A stretch of 64,000 nt of DNA from JANXUC01 sp964619065 (GCA_964619065.1 CAZUCC010000016.1:12221-76220), one strand, 5' to 3'. Shown: positions 18,395 to 27,147, counted from the stretch's first letter. The notes: generated by a model not told the origin, from the letters alone. Numbers and translations: made by a program.

Positions 18395-20179
18395 ATGGCC
18401 CATCATGACCGCAACCTGGACTACAGTGCATTGCTCGCGGCCAGCAGGCGCCTGAATTTCGCGGATGCCACTCAAAAGGTCAAGGTGGCGTTGCTTTCCG
18501 ACGCCGCCACGCAGCGCTTCGTGCCCATTTTCCGCACGCTATTTTGCAGACAAGGTGTGGACGCGGAGATTTACGAGGCGCCCTTCGACAGCATCGAGTT
18601 GGAAGCCTACGATCGCAACTCGGGTCTCTACCAATTTGCGCCCCAAGTTGTCATCCTGCTGAATTGCGTTCAGGGTCTGCGGGCCGGTTTTCTGCGGCCA
18701 CAGGTTGATACCTCTACGTTTGCCGAGCAAGCAGCCGACCGCATGAAGAGTATTTGGGAAACCATCCAGTCGAATATTCCTGCGACTGTGATCCAGAGCA
18801 ACTTCGTGCTCCCCTACGAGCGCTTTTTTGGTAATTTCGATCATAAAGTGCCCGAGTCGTTTTACGCGACGGTGGCAGCTTTGAACTCACGCATCACCCA
18901 GAATGCGCGGAAATACGGAAGTGTGCTCATTAACGACGTGGAAAGCGTTGCGTCCTGGTTGGGCCGCCGATACTGGTTCGAAGACCGCTTCTGGGATAGT
19001 GCAAAGTATTTTTGCGCCCTCGAGTGCCTTCCCTACGTAGCCAACAATGTCGTTGAAATTGTCATGGCCAGCCTGGGGCGAGTAACGAAGTGCGTCGTTG
19101 TGGATTTAGACAATACGCTATGGGGGGGCGTGATCGGGGATGACGGCCTCGAAGGTATCCAGATCAACGCCCATGGAGACGGCGAAGCTTTCTACCGCCT
19201 GCAGCTGTACCTGCGGAAATTGCGCGACCGTGGCGTCTTGCTCGCTGTGTGCAGCAAGAATCAAATGGAGAACGCGCTGCTCCCTTTTGAGAAGCATTCC
19301 GAAATGGTTTTGAAGCGTGATGACTTCGCACTCTTCGTAGCCAATTGGAACGACAAGGCGGACAACATCCGGCAGATCGGCGAAGCCCTGAACATCGGTT
19401 TCGATTCCATAGTCTTCCTCGATGACAATTCGTTTGAGCGGAATCTCGTCCGTGAGCTTGTTCCCGGCATCATCGTGCCAGAGCTGCCAGAAGATCCCGC
19501 GGATTACGTTCGCGCCATCTCGGAATTAAATTTGTTCGAAACCTCCTCGTTCTCGTCCGAAGATACGAAGCGCACGGAACTCTATCGCGCCGAAGCGGAA
19601 CGACGGGAGGTTCAGGCAAGCTTCGCTTCGGTAGAGGAGTTTCTGCAATCGTTGAATATGCGAATGAACGTCTCCAGATTTGATTCCTTCAATCTTCCGC
19701 GAATTTCTCAACTGATGCAGCGAAGCAATCAATTCAACTTGACCACACGGCGTCTTTCAGAAATTGAATGCAGGGCTTTGATGGAAAATGATCGCTGGCT
19801 GCCTCTCTACGCCCGGCTCGCGGATAAACTCAGCGATCACGGTTTGATTTCGGTGGTGACTCTGGAAGCTGGCGAACAGGAGCTGGCCATCCGGGACTGG
19901 TTGATGAGTTGCCGGGTGCTGACGCGAGGCGTGGAAGCGTTCATGATGAACCTGGTTGTTGAACACGCAAAAAAGCTCGGCCTCAACCGCATCACCGCCG
20001 AATATATCCCGACCGCGAAGAACGGGATGGTGAAGGATTTTTTTCTGCAATTCGGCTTCACCAAGATCGAAGAAGACAGTGAAGGCCATGTCCGCTGGGT
20101 CATTTCCACGGGCGACTATCAACCTTTGCGAACGTTCATTGAGGCGGCTGAAGGCGACGGTGCCACCGTTGTAAGTTGA
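18395..20179 (+). CDS. FkbH-like HAD-IIIC protein, predicted glyceryl-ACP loading enzyme
   Basis: Cytoplasmic protein of 594 residues with the three-part FkbH layout: an N-terminal SGNH-like segment (about 28-225, VKVALLSDAAT), a HAD-IIIC phosphatase domain (about 230-380) with catalytic Asp237 and Asp239 in VVVDLDNTLWGGVIGDDG, and a C-terminal GNAT-like domain (about 430-580). Characterised FkbH homologues take 1,3-bisphosphoglycerate, remove the phosphate and load the glyceryl unit onto an acyl carrier protein. Here an ACP gene follows after 45 bp, then an MBOAT acyltransferase, which suggests the acyl unit is destined for an envelope or extracellular glycan rather than a polyketide. No polyketide or nonribosomal synthase is present. 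Confidence 0.88.
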   Translation: MAHHDRNLDYSALLAASRRLNFADATQKVKVALLSDAATQRFVPIFRTLFCRQGVDAEIYEAPFDSIELEAYDRNSGLYQFAPQVVILLNCVQGLRAGFLRPQVDTSTFAEQAADRMKSIWETIQSNIPATVIQSNFVLPYERFFGNFDHKVPESFYATVAALNSRITQNARKYGSVLINDVESVASWLGRRYWFEDRFWDSAKYFCALECLPYVANNVVEIVMASLGRVTKCVVVDLDNTLWGGVIGDDGLEGIQINAHGDGEAFYRLQLYLRKLRDRGVLLAVCSKNQMENALLPFEKHSEMVLKRDDFALFVANWNDKADNIRQIGEALNIGFDSIVFLDDNSFERNLVRELVPGIIVPELPEDPADYVRAISELNLFETSSFSSEDTKRTELYRAEAERREVQASFASVEEFLQSLNMRMNVSRFDSFNLPRISQLMQRSNQFNLTTRRLSEIECRALMENDRWLPLYARLADKLSDHGLISVVTLEAGEQELAIRDWLMSCRVLTRGVEAFMMNLVVEHAKKLGLNRITAEYIPTAKNGMVKDFFLQFGFTKIEEDSEGHVRWVISTGDYQPLRTFIEAAEGDGATVVS

Positions 20180-20224
20180 GTAAAGAACACAAAGCTCTCT
20201 TCGAGGTTCAAGGAGACCTAGAAT

Positions 20225-20485
20225 ATGCCATCCGCCGACAAAGCCGAAATCATGGAATCACTGACCGGCATCTTCCGTGAAGTCTTCGACGATCCTGCTC
20301 TCGTCCTCCGCGATCAGACGACCGCAGCCGACGTCGAGAACTGGGATTCTCTCAATCACATCGATTTGATCGTCGCTGTGGAGCGAAAGTTTAAGGTAAG
20401 ATTTACGACTCGCGAAGTCACTTCGCTGAACACGGTAGGAGATTTAGCCGAATTAATCGCGAACAAGCTGGGTGCAACTCGTTGA
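20225..20485 (+). CDS. Acyl carrier protein
   Basis: An 86-residue acidic carrier protein. The phosphopantetheine site is Ser42 in ENWDSLNHIDLIVAVE, within the usual helix-II context, and the rest fits a four-helix ACP. A strong AAGGAG ribosome-binding site precedes the ATG. It is placed between the FkbH-like loader and the MBOAT gene and shares its stop with the MBOAT start (TTGA), so ACP and MBOAT are translationally coupled. The context says it is dedicated to this pathway rather than to fatty acid synthesis, because no fab genes are near. Confidence 0.93.
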   Translation: MPSADKAEIMESLTGIFREVFDDPALVLRDQTTAADVENWDSLNHIDLIVAVERKFKVRFTTREVTSLNTVGDLAELIANKLGATR

Positions 20486-21900
20486 CCTTCACCTCGTTCA
20501 AGTTCCTTCTCTTCTTGCCCCTGATTGTCGCGCTTTACCAAGTCGTTCCCGTGCGGCTGCGAGTTTTATTTTTGTTGATTGTCTCCTATGCCTTCTATTT
20601 CACTTGGAGCGTTAGGGCTGCGGCTGTCTTGGCGGTCGTAACGATTTTTACATTTTTTGTGGCGAAGTCTATGGACAGCAGCGCCTCGCCACGCCGGACT
20701 GACGCATTCTTTTTGTTGGCGATTACGCTGCTCACCTTATATCTCATCATCTTCAAAATCGGCGCCGCAATGCCCCTTGGCCCCATTGGCAGGCTTGCGC
20801 TACCGCTCGGGCTTTCCTACTACGCGTTCAAGCTGATGAGTTACGTGATCGACGTCTATTGGGGAAAAATCGAGCCCGCTAAAAGTCTTGCGCAATTTGC
20901 GACGGCTATCGTATTTTTCCCACAGCTCGCGGCCGGGCCAATTCAAAGACCTGCGGATTTCTTAACCCAGGTTCCGCCCGCGAGAACAGCTCTCTGGCTG
21001 GGCACGTCACGCCTGGTCTGGGGGCTGGCGAAAAAACTGCTGATTGCCGACAATCTTGCACCAACCGTTAACTATGTGTTCAGCCACGTGAGGGGAATGC
21101 ATGGTTTCGAACTCCTGGCGGGTTTTTACCTTTTCCCGTTGCAACTATACGCTGATTTTTCCGCACTGACCGATATTGCTTTGGGAATGGGGCTGCTCTT
21201 CGGAATTCAAGGACCTGAAAACTTCAATCGTCCTTTCACGGCTTCCAGCATCAGCGACTTTTGGCGCCGCTGGCACATGTCGTTGACCAACTGGGTGGCC
21301 GACTACCTGTTCACCCCACTCCGCATGGCAACACGAGAAGCCGGCATGGCTGGCATGGCATTCAGTATTTCCGTGAACATGTTGGCGATTGGACTTTGGC
21401 ATGGATTCACGTGGGGTTACCTCGTATTTGGTTTAGTCAACGCCGCCTATCTGGTGGGCGACGTTCTCACTCTCCGTAGTCGGACCAGGTTCTTTAAGTC
21501 CCATCCCCTGGATCGCCTGGGCAACTGGTTGGGATGGTTACTCACATTTCATCTTTTCCTCATCGCACTCGTATTCTTTCGCGCGCGTACAGTGTCCGAT
21601 GCGATTTGGTTACTTTCCCATATCTGGTCTGGCCTCGGAACCATCCAATTCGCTTGGGTGCAATGGCAGGCTACGGTGGGACCGGGGGCGCTCCTATGGG
21701 GCCTGGGAGGATACGCTGTGCTTGAATTGGCGGAAAGGTATCGTCCCGACAAGTGGTGGCAGCGAGCCGAACCAGCCGCGCCTCAGTGGCTGCGGTGGTC
21801 CGTAAGATTCGCCATCGCGCTGGTCGTCGTGGGTGGCTTATTCCTGGCGACCGTCCAAGCCGGCGGCCATGAGAGTCCTTTCCTGTATCAAGTGTTCTAG
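20482..21900 (+). CDS. MBOAT-family membrane O-acyltransferase
   Basis: Polytopic inner-membrane protein of 472 residues in the AlgI/DltB branch of the MBOAT family. The start is a TTG at 20482 overlapping the ACP stop. The resulting N-terminus MTFTSFKFLLFLPLIVALY is the standard AlgI-like opening, which supports this start. Family landmarks are SYYAFKLMSYVIDVYWGK, FFPQLAAGPIQRPADF, the RRWHMSLTNWVADYLFTPL block (His265) and the conserved His307 in GLWHGFTWGYLVFG, both known to matter for catalysis in relatives. It would move the acyl group from ACP on the cytoplasmic side to an acceptor or partner outside. The next gene encodes an SGNH protein, the usual partner of such enzymes. Confidence 0.92.
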   Translation: MTFTSFKFLLFLPLIVALYQVVPVRLRVLFLLIVSYAFYFTWSVRAAAVLAVVTIFTFFVAKSMDSSASPRRTDAFFLLAITLLTLYLIIFKIGAAMPLGPIGRLALPLGLSYYAFKLMSYVIDVYWGKIEPAKSLAQFATAIVFFPQLAAGPIQRPADFLTQVPPARTALWLGTSRLVWGLAKKLLIADNLAPTVNYVFSHVRGMHGFELLAGFYLFPLQLYADFSALTDIALGMGLLFGIQGPENFNRPFTASSISDFWRRWHMSLTNWVADYLFTPLRMATREAGMAGMAFSISVNMLAIGLWHGFTWGYLVFGLVNAAYLVGDVLTLRSRTRFFKSHPLDRLGNWLGWLLTFHLFLIALVFFRARTVSDAIWLLSHIWSGLGTIQFAWVQWQATVGPGALLWGLGGYAVLELAERYRPDKWWQRAEPAAPQWLRWSVRFAIALVVVGGLFLATVQAGGHESPFLYQVF

Positions 21901-21974
21901 TATTTGGGGCGGCAAAAATCGTCTGGGTAAGGGGATCTTAGCCCAGAAGGCCAGGCATTACGGAGGATGTAGCG

Positions 21975-23099
21975 ATGGAGAGACCTGTGCAGAAATTCGC
22001 AAAACAGGCTGGAATCCTGGTGATTCTGGTTTTCCTGTGGCTGGCCTACGTGGAAGTTGTCTGCTTCGCGAAGCTTCGCATGGCTAACACGGACACGGAT
22101 ATCATTCCTCGCACCCGCCTTCAATCCGTCTACCAAGGTGCGGCCTGGGTAAATACTTTGGCGGATGAGTGGAGACCCTCGAATAAATTCAGTTACGAAG
22201 CTTATGTCGGTTGGGAACGCAGACCGTTTCAGGGGCAGACCATCAGCATTGATTCCACCGGCGTACGCCGCAGCTTTCACTCCCACTGCGATGACAAAAC
22301 GTTTACGATCTGGATGTTTGGAGGGTCCGCAATTTGGGGCGCGGGTACGCCGGATTGGCTGACGATTCCCTCGTTGCTTGCGGAAAAGTACGAGCAGGCC
22401 GGACGAAATGTCTGCGTGCAGAATTACGGAGAAAAAGCCTGGGTCAATACGCAGGAAATGATCAAGCTCATCCTCGAGCTTAAGCGCAGCGAGCGAAAAC
22501 CAGACATGGTGGTCTTCTACGATGGCCCATCCGATGTGTACGAGAGCTATCAATCGGGCAGGGCAGGTGTTCACCAGAATTTTAACGACACAAAACAGCT
22601 ATTTGAGGGTCACGCTTCGGCAGCTTCCGGAACTTTCCATTACCTCTTCGACACAAATACTGCGCGAGTCTTACTGCAGCAGAAACTGCAAAATCGCATG
22701 CGACGGACGTCAGCGAAAGACACAGACATGATTGCGCGTGAGGCGATTCGGTGTTACCTCGAAAACGTGCACTTGGTGGAAGGGTTAGCGCACGAGTACA
22801 AATTCGAAGCTGTGTTTTTCTGGGAGCCTACAATCTCCACGAGTAACAAGCATTTGACGGCAGAGGAAGCAGAAGCGCGGGATGCAGCTCGGCGGCAGAC
22901 GCCGGGTTTGGAGGAAGCGAATCAGGCTGCCTACGCTTTGATGAAGGCCGAGTGCCGGCCACATGTGTTCTGCATTGCGGATGCGCTCGATACAGCTACC
23001 GGAACCATTTACTTTGACGAAGCGCACGTAGCTGCCGAAGGCAACCGCCTGATTGCCGAAAGAATGTACAACACGCTTCAGCAGAGACTCGCGCATTGA
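21975..23099 (+). CDS. Membrane-anchored SGNH/GDSL-type protein, predicted acyltransfer partner of the MBOAT
   Basis: A 374-residue protein with one N-terminal membrane segment (about 12-31, ILVILVFLWLAYVEVVC) and an extracytoplasmic SGNH-like domain. The nucleophile block is FGGSAIWGAG (Ser118), a Gly block follows in NYGEKAWVNTQ, the Asn-block position reads YDGPSDVYES, and the Asp/His pair is Asp348 and His351 in FDEAHVAAEGNRLIAERM. A GGAGG ribosome-binding site precedes the ATG. It lies 74 bp after the MBOAT gene on the same strand. MBOAT-SGNH pairs such as AlgI-AlgJ/X, PatA-PatB and DltB-DltD O-acylate glycans or cell-wall polymers, and I infer the same here. A hydrolase role is also possible. 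Confidence 0.82.
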   Translation: MERPVQKFAKQAGILVILVFLWLAYVEVVCFAKLRMANTDTDIIPRTRLQSVYQGAAWVNTLADEWRPSNKFSYEAYVGWERRPFQGQTISIDSTGVRRSFHSHCDDKTFTIWMFGGSAIWGAGTPDWLTIPSLLAEKYEQAGRNVCVQNYGEKAWVNTQEMIKLILELKRSERKPDMVVFYDGPSDVYESYQSGRAGVHQNFNDTKQLFEGHASAASGTFHYLFDTNTARVLLQQKLQNRMRRTSAKDTDMIAREAIRCYLENVHLVEGLAHEYKFEAVFFWEPTISTSNKHLTAEEAEARDAARRQTPGLEEANQAAYALMKAECRPHVFCIADALDTATGTIYFDEAHVAAEGNRLIAERMYNTLQQRLAH

Positions 23100-23122
23100 T
23101 TTCGCAACGCTGAGTGTTCAAC

Positions 23123-24064
23123 CTACGACAGGAATCGAATTGTCTTCTCGATCAGGTCCGATGTGCCCTGGTAGGGATTGCCGGCGCTATCCCATTCCAT
23201 GGAGCAGTAGCCCTTGTAGGCGTGTTGCTTCAAAAATCTGAAGGTTTTCGCCATGTCCACATGCACAAGCTTGCCGTCGCTACCGGCTTCCATCTCCTTG
23301 ATGTGGGAAATGTTGTATGCCTTTGCGAACATGGCGTTGATTCCTTTGTAGGCATCTTCTTCAGTCCCGCTCGCTAGAGTGTTGGCGAAATCCGGAAGCG
23401 CGTGCAGCCAAGGGCTGTTCACTTTCTCGATGACTTTCACCAGGAACTGCGGATCTTCGCTGACGGGATTGTCGTTCTCCAGATTCACAACAACATTTTT
23501 CGCAGAAGCATACTCAACGACGCGAAGCAGACTCTCCGCGGTGCGTTCCGCGTCCGGCTTCGAATCTTTTGCTTGAGGAAGGTTGGTGCGAATGCTGGGT
23601 GAACCGAGGGCCGTGGCAGCATCGACCCAATGCTTGCTGTAAGCAATGGCTTTCTCGCGCTCGGCTCGATCAGCAGCGTAAGGGCTGTGCTCACCGTCTA
23701 CGGCGACATTGACTATCGCGGCCCGCGCTTTTTCGACGGCAGTGCGGAATTGCTCCAGATATTTCGCATCCGTAGACGGAAAGTGCCCTGTCCACGGCTC
23801 GATCTTGTTGATGTTGAACCTGGACACAACGTGTCCCGCAAAATCTTTCAGATCGATTTTGCCATCGTGTGCATTTCCGCCTTGCTCGGGTCCCGCGATA
23901 AACTCCCGGAAGGGATACGACGCGATCGCGATCCGTTCCCGGGGCTGCGTCGGAAATTGCAGGTTCGGGCCAGAGTTTGTGGCAGCGGTTAAGCTTGCGG
24001 GCCACACCGATGCACACGCCGCTGCGGTGACGGACTGCGCCAGGAAATGTCTTCGAGTCAACAT
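23123..24064 (-). CDS. Exported TIM-barrel protein (sugar isomerase/epimerase-like)
   Basis: A 313-residue protein with a twin-arginine-type leader (LTRRHFLAQSVTAAACASVW). I start it at the ATG at 24064 so that this leader is at the N-terminus. The mature part is a xylose-isomerase-like TIM barrel (IASYPFREFI, VVNLENDNPV, LHALPDFAN, HIKEMEAG, YCSMEWDS), with acidic and His residues placed like the metal ligands of the AP-endonuclease-2 superfamily. Exported members are common in Acidobacteriota and Planctomycetota and are annotated as sugar phosphate isomerases, although their substrates are unknown. It lies 177 bp after the aldehyde dehydrogenase gene on the same strand. A role in the aromatic cluster is not evident. 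Confidence 0.82.
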   Translation of the reverse strand: MLTRRHFLAQSVTAAACASVWPASLTAATNSGPNLQFPTQPRERIAIASYPFREFIAGPEQGGNAHDGKIDLKDFAGHVVSRFNINKIEPWTGHFPSTDAKYLEQFRTAVEKARAAIVNVAVDGEHSPYAADRAEREKAIAYSKHWVDAATALGSPSIRTNLPQAKDSKPDAERTAESLLRVVEYASAKNVVVNLENDNPVSEDPQFLVKVIEKVNSPWLHALPDFANTLASGTEEDAYKGINAMFAKAYNISHIKEMEAGSDGKLVHVDMAKTFRFLKQHAYKGYCSMEWDSAGNPYQGTSDLIEKTIRFLS

Positions 24065-24241
24065 GGGGAACCCAGGGCAGTCTAGCAGAATGGCATGACT
24101 GGATATTCCTTCTGTTAAACCAGGCCGCATTCCAGCTAAAAAGCTGGGGGCGCCATCTCCTTCGAGCGAGGCAACGCTCGCGTATTTCATTGGGGGCTGG
24201 AAAAGAAATTCTGACGCGCGCGACGGTGCTTCGTTCCGTTT

Positions 24242-25693
24242 TTAGAATGGATAATGCCGGGGCGACATCTGGATCGTAATCCAGCGTAAGTCCGTGAACT
24301 CATGCACCGCTGTTCTTCCACCAAACCGTCCGTAGCCGCTGGCTTTGACACCGCCAAAGGGCATTTGCGCTTCATCATGCACTGTGGGCCCATTGATATG
24401 GCAAATGCCGGATTCGATGCTTTTGGCGACTTCGATGGCACGTGCGAGGTCACGGCCGAACACAGCCGAAGACAAGCCATACTCACTATCGTTCGCCAAG
24501 CGGATAGCCTCTTCCACGGAATGAAAACGAGTCATAGACACACAAGGCCCGAAAGATTCTTCGCGAAAAATGTCCATCTCCGGGGTTACACAGTCCACGA
24601 TAATCGGAGGCAGGAGGGTGCCGTTGGCTGAGCCACCGAGTAGGACCTTGGCTCCTCGCGTAACCGCATCCAGCACAAGCCGGTGAACTCGCTCGACGGT
24701 GGACGTCCCGATTACCGAACCAAAAACCACATTTCCCTGGCGTGGATCGCCACAGGGCAATGAAGCAACTTTCTCGACAAACTTTGCGCCGAACTCATTT
24801 GCCACCTTTTCATCGACGAGGATGCGCTCCGTGGACATGCAAATCTGGCCTTGATTCAGGAAGGCGCCAAAAGCAGCGGCATTGACAGCTTCCTCTAAGT
24901 TGGCATCGTCCAAAATTACAAGCGGTGCCTTACCGCCCAATTCGAGAACCACCGGCTTGAGATGCTTGGCGCAAGTTTGCGCAACGATCTTACCCACTCG
25001 CGTGGAACCCGTGAAATTGATTCTCTTCACTGCAGGGTGCGCGATCAGGGCTTCAACAACAACTGAGGCGTCTTGCGGAGCATGCGTTAGAACATTCACG
25101 ATTCCGCCGCCTAGCCCGGCCTCCCGCAAGACAAGTCCAATCAAGCGATGCGTCGCCGGACACATTTCCGACGCTTTGAAAACAACGGTGTTGCCACAGG
25201 CCAAGGGGACTGCAATCGAACGTATGCCCAAAATCACGGGCGCGTTCCAGGGAGCGATCCCCACCACGACGCCAACTGGCTGTCGCACCGCCATTGCGAA
25301 GCTTCCCGGCACGTCGGAAGGGATAACCTCGCCGGTGATCTGCGTGGTGAGAGAGGCTGCTTCCCGCAACATCTGCGAAGCGAGATGCACGTTGAAAAGA
25401 GCCCACTCTACCGTCGCTCCAGTCTCCGCTGTCATCAAAGAGGAAAATTCCGTGCTCCGTACTTGCAGACGATCGGCGGCACGGAGCAAACGGGTTCGAC
25501 GCTCCGTGGGTCCCAGAGCGGACCATGCAGGAAAAGCGGCTGCCGCAGCATCCGCCGCAGCCATGGCATCCGCCACGGTCGCGGCGGCGGCGACACTCGC
25601 CATTTCCCCGGAAATTGGGTTGTGGCGGGTAAACGTAGCGGCGCCGGTAGCCGCAGCGTCGTTATCGCCAATGAGCAGTTGCACTTGGACCAT
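24242..25693 (-). CDS. NAD(P)-dependent aldehyde dehydrogenase, probably for aromatic aldehydes
   Basis: Aldehyde dehydrogenase superfamily enzyme of 483 residues. The ATG at 25693 has GAGGA at good spacing; an upstream extension is in frame but lacks such a site. Landmarks are VGIAPWNAPVILGIRSIAVPLACGN (cofactor binding), INFTGSTRVGK, the general-base Glu in VLELGGKAP, and the catalytic Cys in NQGQICMSTERI. The overall pattern, with the C-terminal HDEAQMPFGGVKASGYGRFGG, is closest in my memory to the vanillin/salicylaldehyde dehydrogenase branch. Its neighbours, an AraC regulator and pobA, support oxidation of a benzaldehyde such as 4-hydroxybenzaldehyde to the acid used by PobA. Substrate preference remains inference. 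Confidence 0.9.
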   Translation of the reverse strand: MVQVQLLIGDNDAAATGAATFTRHNPISGEMASVAAAATVADAMAAADAAAAAFPAWSALGPTERRTRLLRAADRLQVRSTEFSSLMTAETGATVEWALFNVHLASQMLREAASLTTQITGEVIPSDVPGSFAMAVRQPVGVVVGIAPWNAPVILGIRSIAVPLACGNTVVFKASEMCPATHRLIGLVLREAGLGGGIVNVLTHAPQDASVVVEALIAHPAVKRINFTGSTRVGKIVAQTCAKHLKPVVLELGGKAPLVILDDANLEEAVNAAAFGAFLNQGQICMSTERILVDEKVANEFGAKFVEKVASLPCGDPRQGNVVFGSVIGTSTVERVHRLVLDAVTRGAKVLLGGSANGTLLPPIIVDCVTPEMDIFREESFGPCVSMTRFHSVEEAIRLANDSEYGLSSAVFGRDLARAIEVAKSIESGICHINGPTVHDEAQMPFGGVKASGYGRFGGRTAVHEFTDLRWITIQMSPRHYPF

Positions 25694-25837
25694 AGAGTTC
25701 CTCGCCCTGTGTGATCCCGGCCGGTACTCGAGAATCATCTGAGGCGTTTCTAGAAAGATTACGCCGATCTTTTAATCTGGTCTTTTCTCAAAGAGAACGT
25801 TGGACTTATCCACGAGGGAACCATCCCAAGCTGCTCT

Positions 25838-25920
25838 TCACACAGCCTGTGGTGAAACTACAACGTCCGCCCTCAGCTCCTTTGCACAATGCAGGCCAAA
25901 GAACTCACACACGGTTGTGA
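25838..25920. promoter_or_regulatory. Two TCACA...TGTGA-type inverted repeats upstream of the aldehyde dehydrogenase
   Basis: Between the AraC stop and the dehydrogenase start lie two related inverted repeats. One at 25838-25855 reads TCACA, 7 bases, TGGTGA, with a tight CACAG-C-CTGTG core. The other at 25905-25920 reads TCACA, 6 bases, TGTGA. Shared half-sites suggest a common binding protein, possibly the adjacent AraC regulator. They may also form hairpins after the AraC gene. Confidence 0.3.
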
Positions 25921-25960
25921 AGGTTTGATCCGAAGGTGCTGCTAGGAAGCGAAAATGGCA

Positions 25961-27013
25961 CTATTGTGGAACGCGGGAACGGCGCGCTAGGGATTGCGCC
26001 TTGGGGGGGAACTTTGGCTTCGCCAGGACTACCTCCGCAGGAAGTTCTTTGCTGTCTAGCGTTTTGCGCAGATACCGCGGACAAACGCCAAATTCCTCCT
26101 TGAAGGCCCTGCTGAAATGCGCCGAGCTGTTAAAACCCCACGAAAACGCGATATCCGTGATCGACAGATTCGCATAGACAGGATTGCACAAATCCTCACG
26201 GCAGCGAGCCAGCCGCATCCGCCAGATCTGATCGGACACCGTTGTACCCTCTGTCTGAAACACCTTGTGCACATAACGCTTCGTACAGTGGATAGCCAAG
26301 GCTATATCGGCTATGGAAAGCTCCGGATCCCGCAAATGACTGTAGATATATCCACGTATGCGGTCGCGCTGAACAGCTCGCAGCGCCAGTGCCGGCTCCT
26401 CGCTGTCCTCCTCCGCGGAGTGACCCAGCAAAGCCAAACGGATCAATTCGGCGATGGTGTCGCTGATCCCGTAGGCCGCTTCCGGGCTAATGGCAGGCAT
26501 TTCATCAAACGCGGTAGCAATAAATTGGTAAGTGAGACGGCTGATGCCGCTATCCCCCGGAAAATGCCGGACGATGCGGTGGCTCAAATCCAATCCTCCC
26601 GTAAAAATCTTCTCCCGCGGAATCATCAAGATCAATTGTTCAATGCTCTGCGGGTTCGAAACCGTGTAGGAGCGTCCCGTATCGTAAATACTCCACTGCC
26701 CCGGGGACAGCATCACACTCCGGCCATTCTGTTCAAAATGGCTGATTCCCTTTTTTTGCAGCACCACTTTTAGACAGCCACGATCGTCCCGCTTGGCGAA
26801 TGTGGAAGTCCTTATCACCCGGTGACGGCTTGCGATCAGCTTACAAACCCGGATGTCTCCCACTTGTCCGTGTTCGAGTTTCCCCACAAATGATTTGTCC
26901 CCGAAGGTTTCCGAGCGCAGCTGGCCGAACACCTGGCGAACGAGATGGCACCATAAGTCGAGCCTGTGGTTGGTCGTTCCATCCTGCGTCGAGACTAACG
27001 CTAGAGAAGCCAT
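25961..27013 (-). CDS. AraC-family transcriptional regulator
   Basis: A 350-residue transcription factor. I start it at the ATG at 27013, which follows AGGTG; an in-frame ATG 24 bases upstream lacks a good site. Residues about 30-215 form an AraC-binding-2 (cupin-like) sensory domain, the type found in FeaR-like activators. Residues about 235-330 hold two helix-turn-helix motifs (LSIADIALAIHCTKRYVHKV and LSITDIAFSWGFNSSAHFSR) with the family signature FGVCPRYLR. It sits between pobA and the aldehyde dehydrogenase, all on the minus strand, and is the obvious candidate to control both in response to an aromatic inducer, like the AraC-type PobR/PobC regulators of other bacteria. Confidence 0.9.
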   Translation of the reverse strand: MASLALVSTQDGTTNHRLDLWCHLVRQVFGQLRSETFGDKSFVGKLEHGQVGDIRVCKLIASRHRVIRTSTFAKRDDRGCLKVVLQKKGISHFEQNGRSVMLSPGQWSIYDTGRSYTVSNPQSIEQLILMIPREKIFTGGLDLSHRIVRHFPGDSGISRLTYQFIATAFDEMPAISPEAAYGISDTIAELIRLALLGHSAEEDSEEPALALRAVQRDRIRGYIYSHLRDPELSIADIALAIHCTKRYVHKVFQTEGTTVSDQIWRMRLARCREDLCNPVYANLSITDIAFSWGFNSSAHFSRAFKEEFGVCPRYLRKTLDSKELPAEVVLAKPKFPPKAQSLARRSRVPQ

Positions 27014-27091
27014 TCGACACCTGTTAACCGCGGTCATCGACGGAGCTCTCGGACTCTTTCCCGTCCGCCGTGATACTAGTTGACGCTTACT

Positions 27092-27113
27092 TTCTAGTCT
27101 AGAAGAATTCTAG
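27092..27113. promoter_or_regulatory. Three alternating TTCTAG half-sites between araC-type gene and pobA
   Basis: TTCTAG (27092-27097), CTAGAA (27099-27104) and TTCTAG (27108-27113) form two overlapping inverted repeats with spacers of 1 and 3 bases. They lie about 80-100 bp upstream of the regulator's start and 35 bp after the pobA stop. They could be an operator for the regulator gene. There is no T-run to make it a terminator. Confidence 0.3.
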
Positions 27114-27147
27114 CTCCGCGTGTGCTGCTTGTTCCAGCTCAGAGATT

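Noticed and set aside
18395..20485. Polyketide biosynthesis cluster, because of FkbH-like protein and ACP
   Set aside because: No ketosynthase, acyltransferase or other PKS/NRPS module is in the window; the following genes are MBOAT and SGNH.
24132..24180. Two hairpins (CCAGCT-AAAA-AGCTGG and CGAGCG-N6-CGCTCG) as terminator of the aldehyde dehydrogenase gene
   Set aside because: Both stems are real, but neither is followed by a T-run on the relevant strand.
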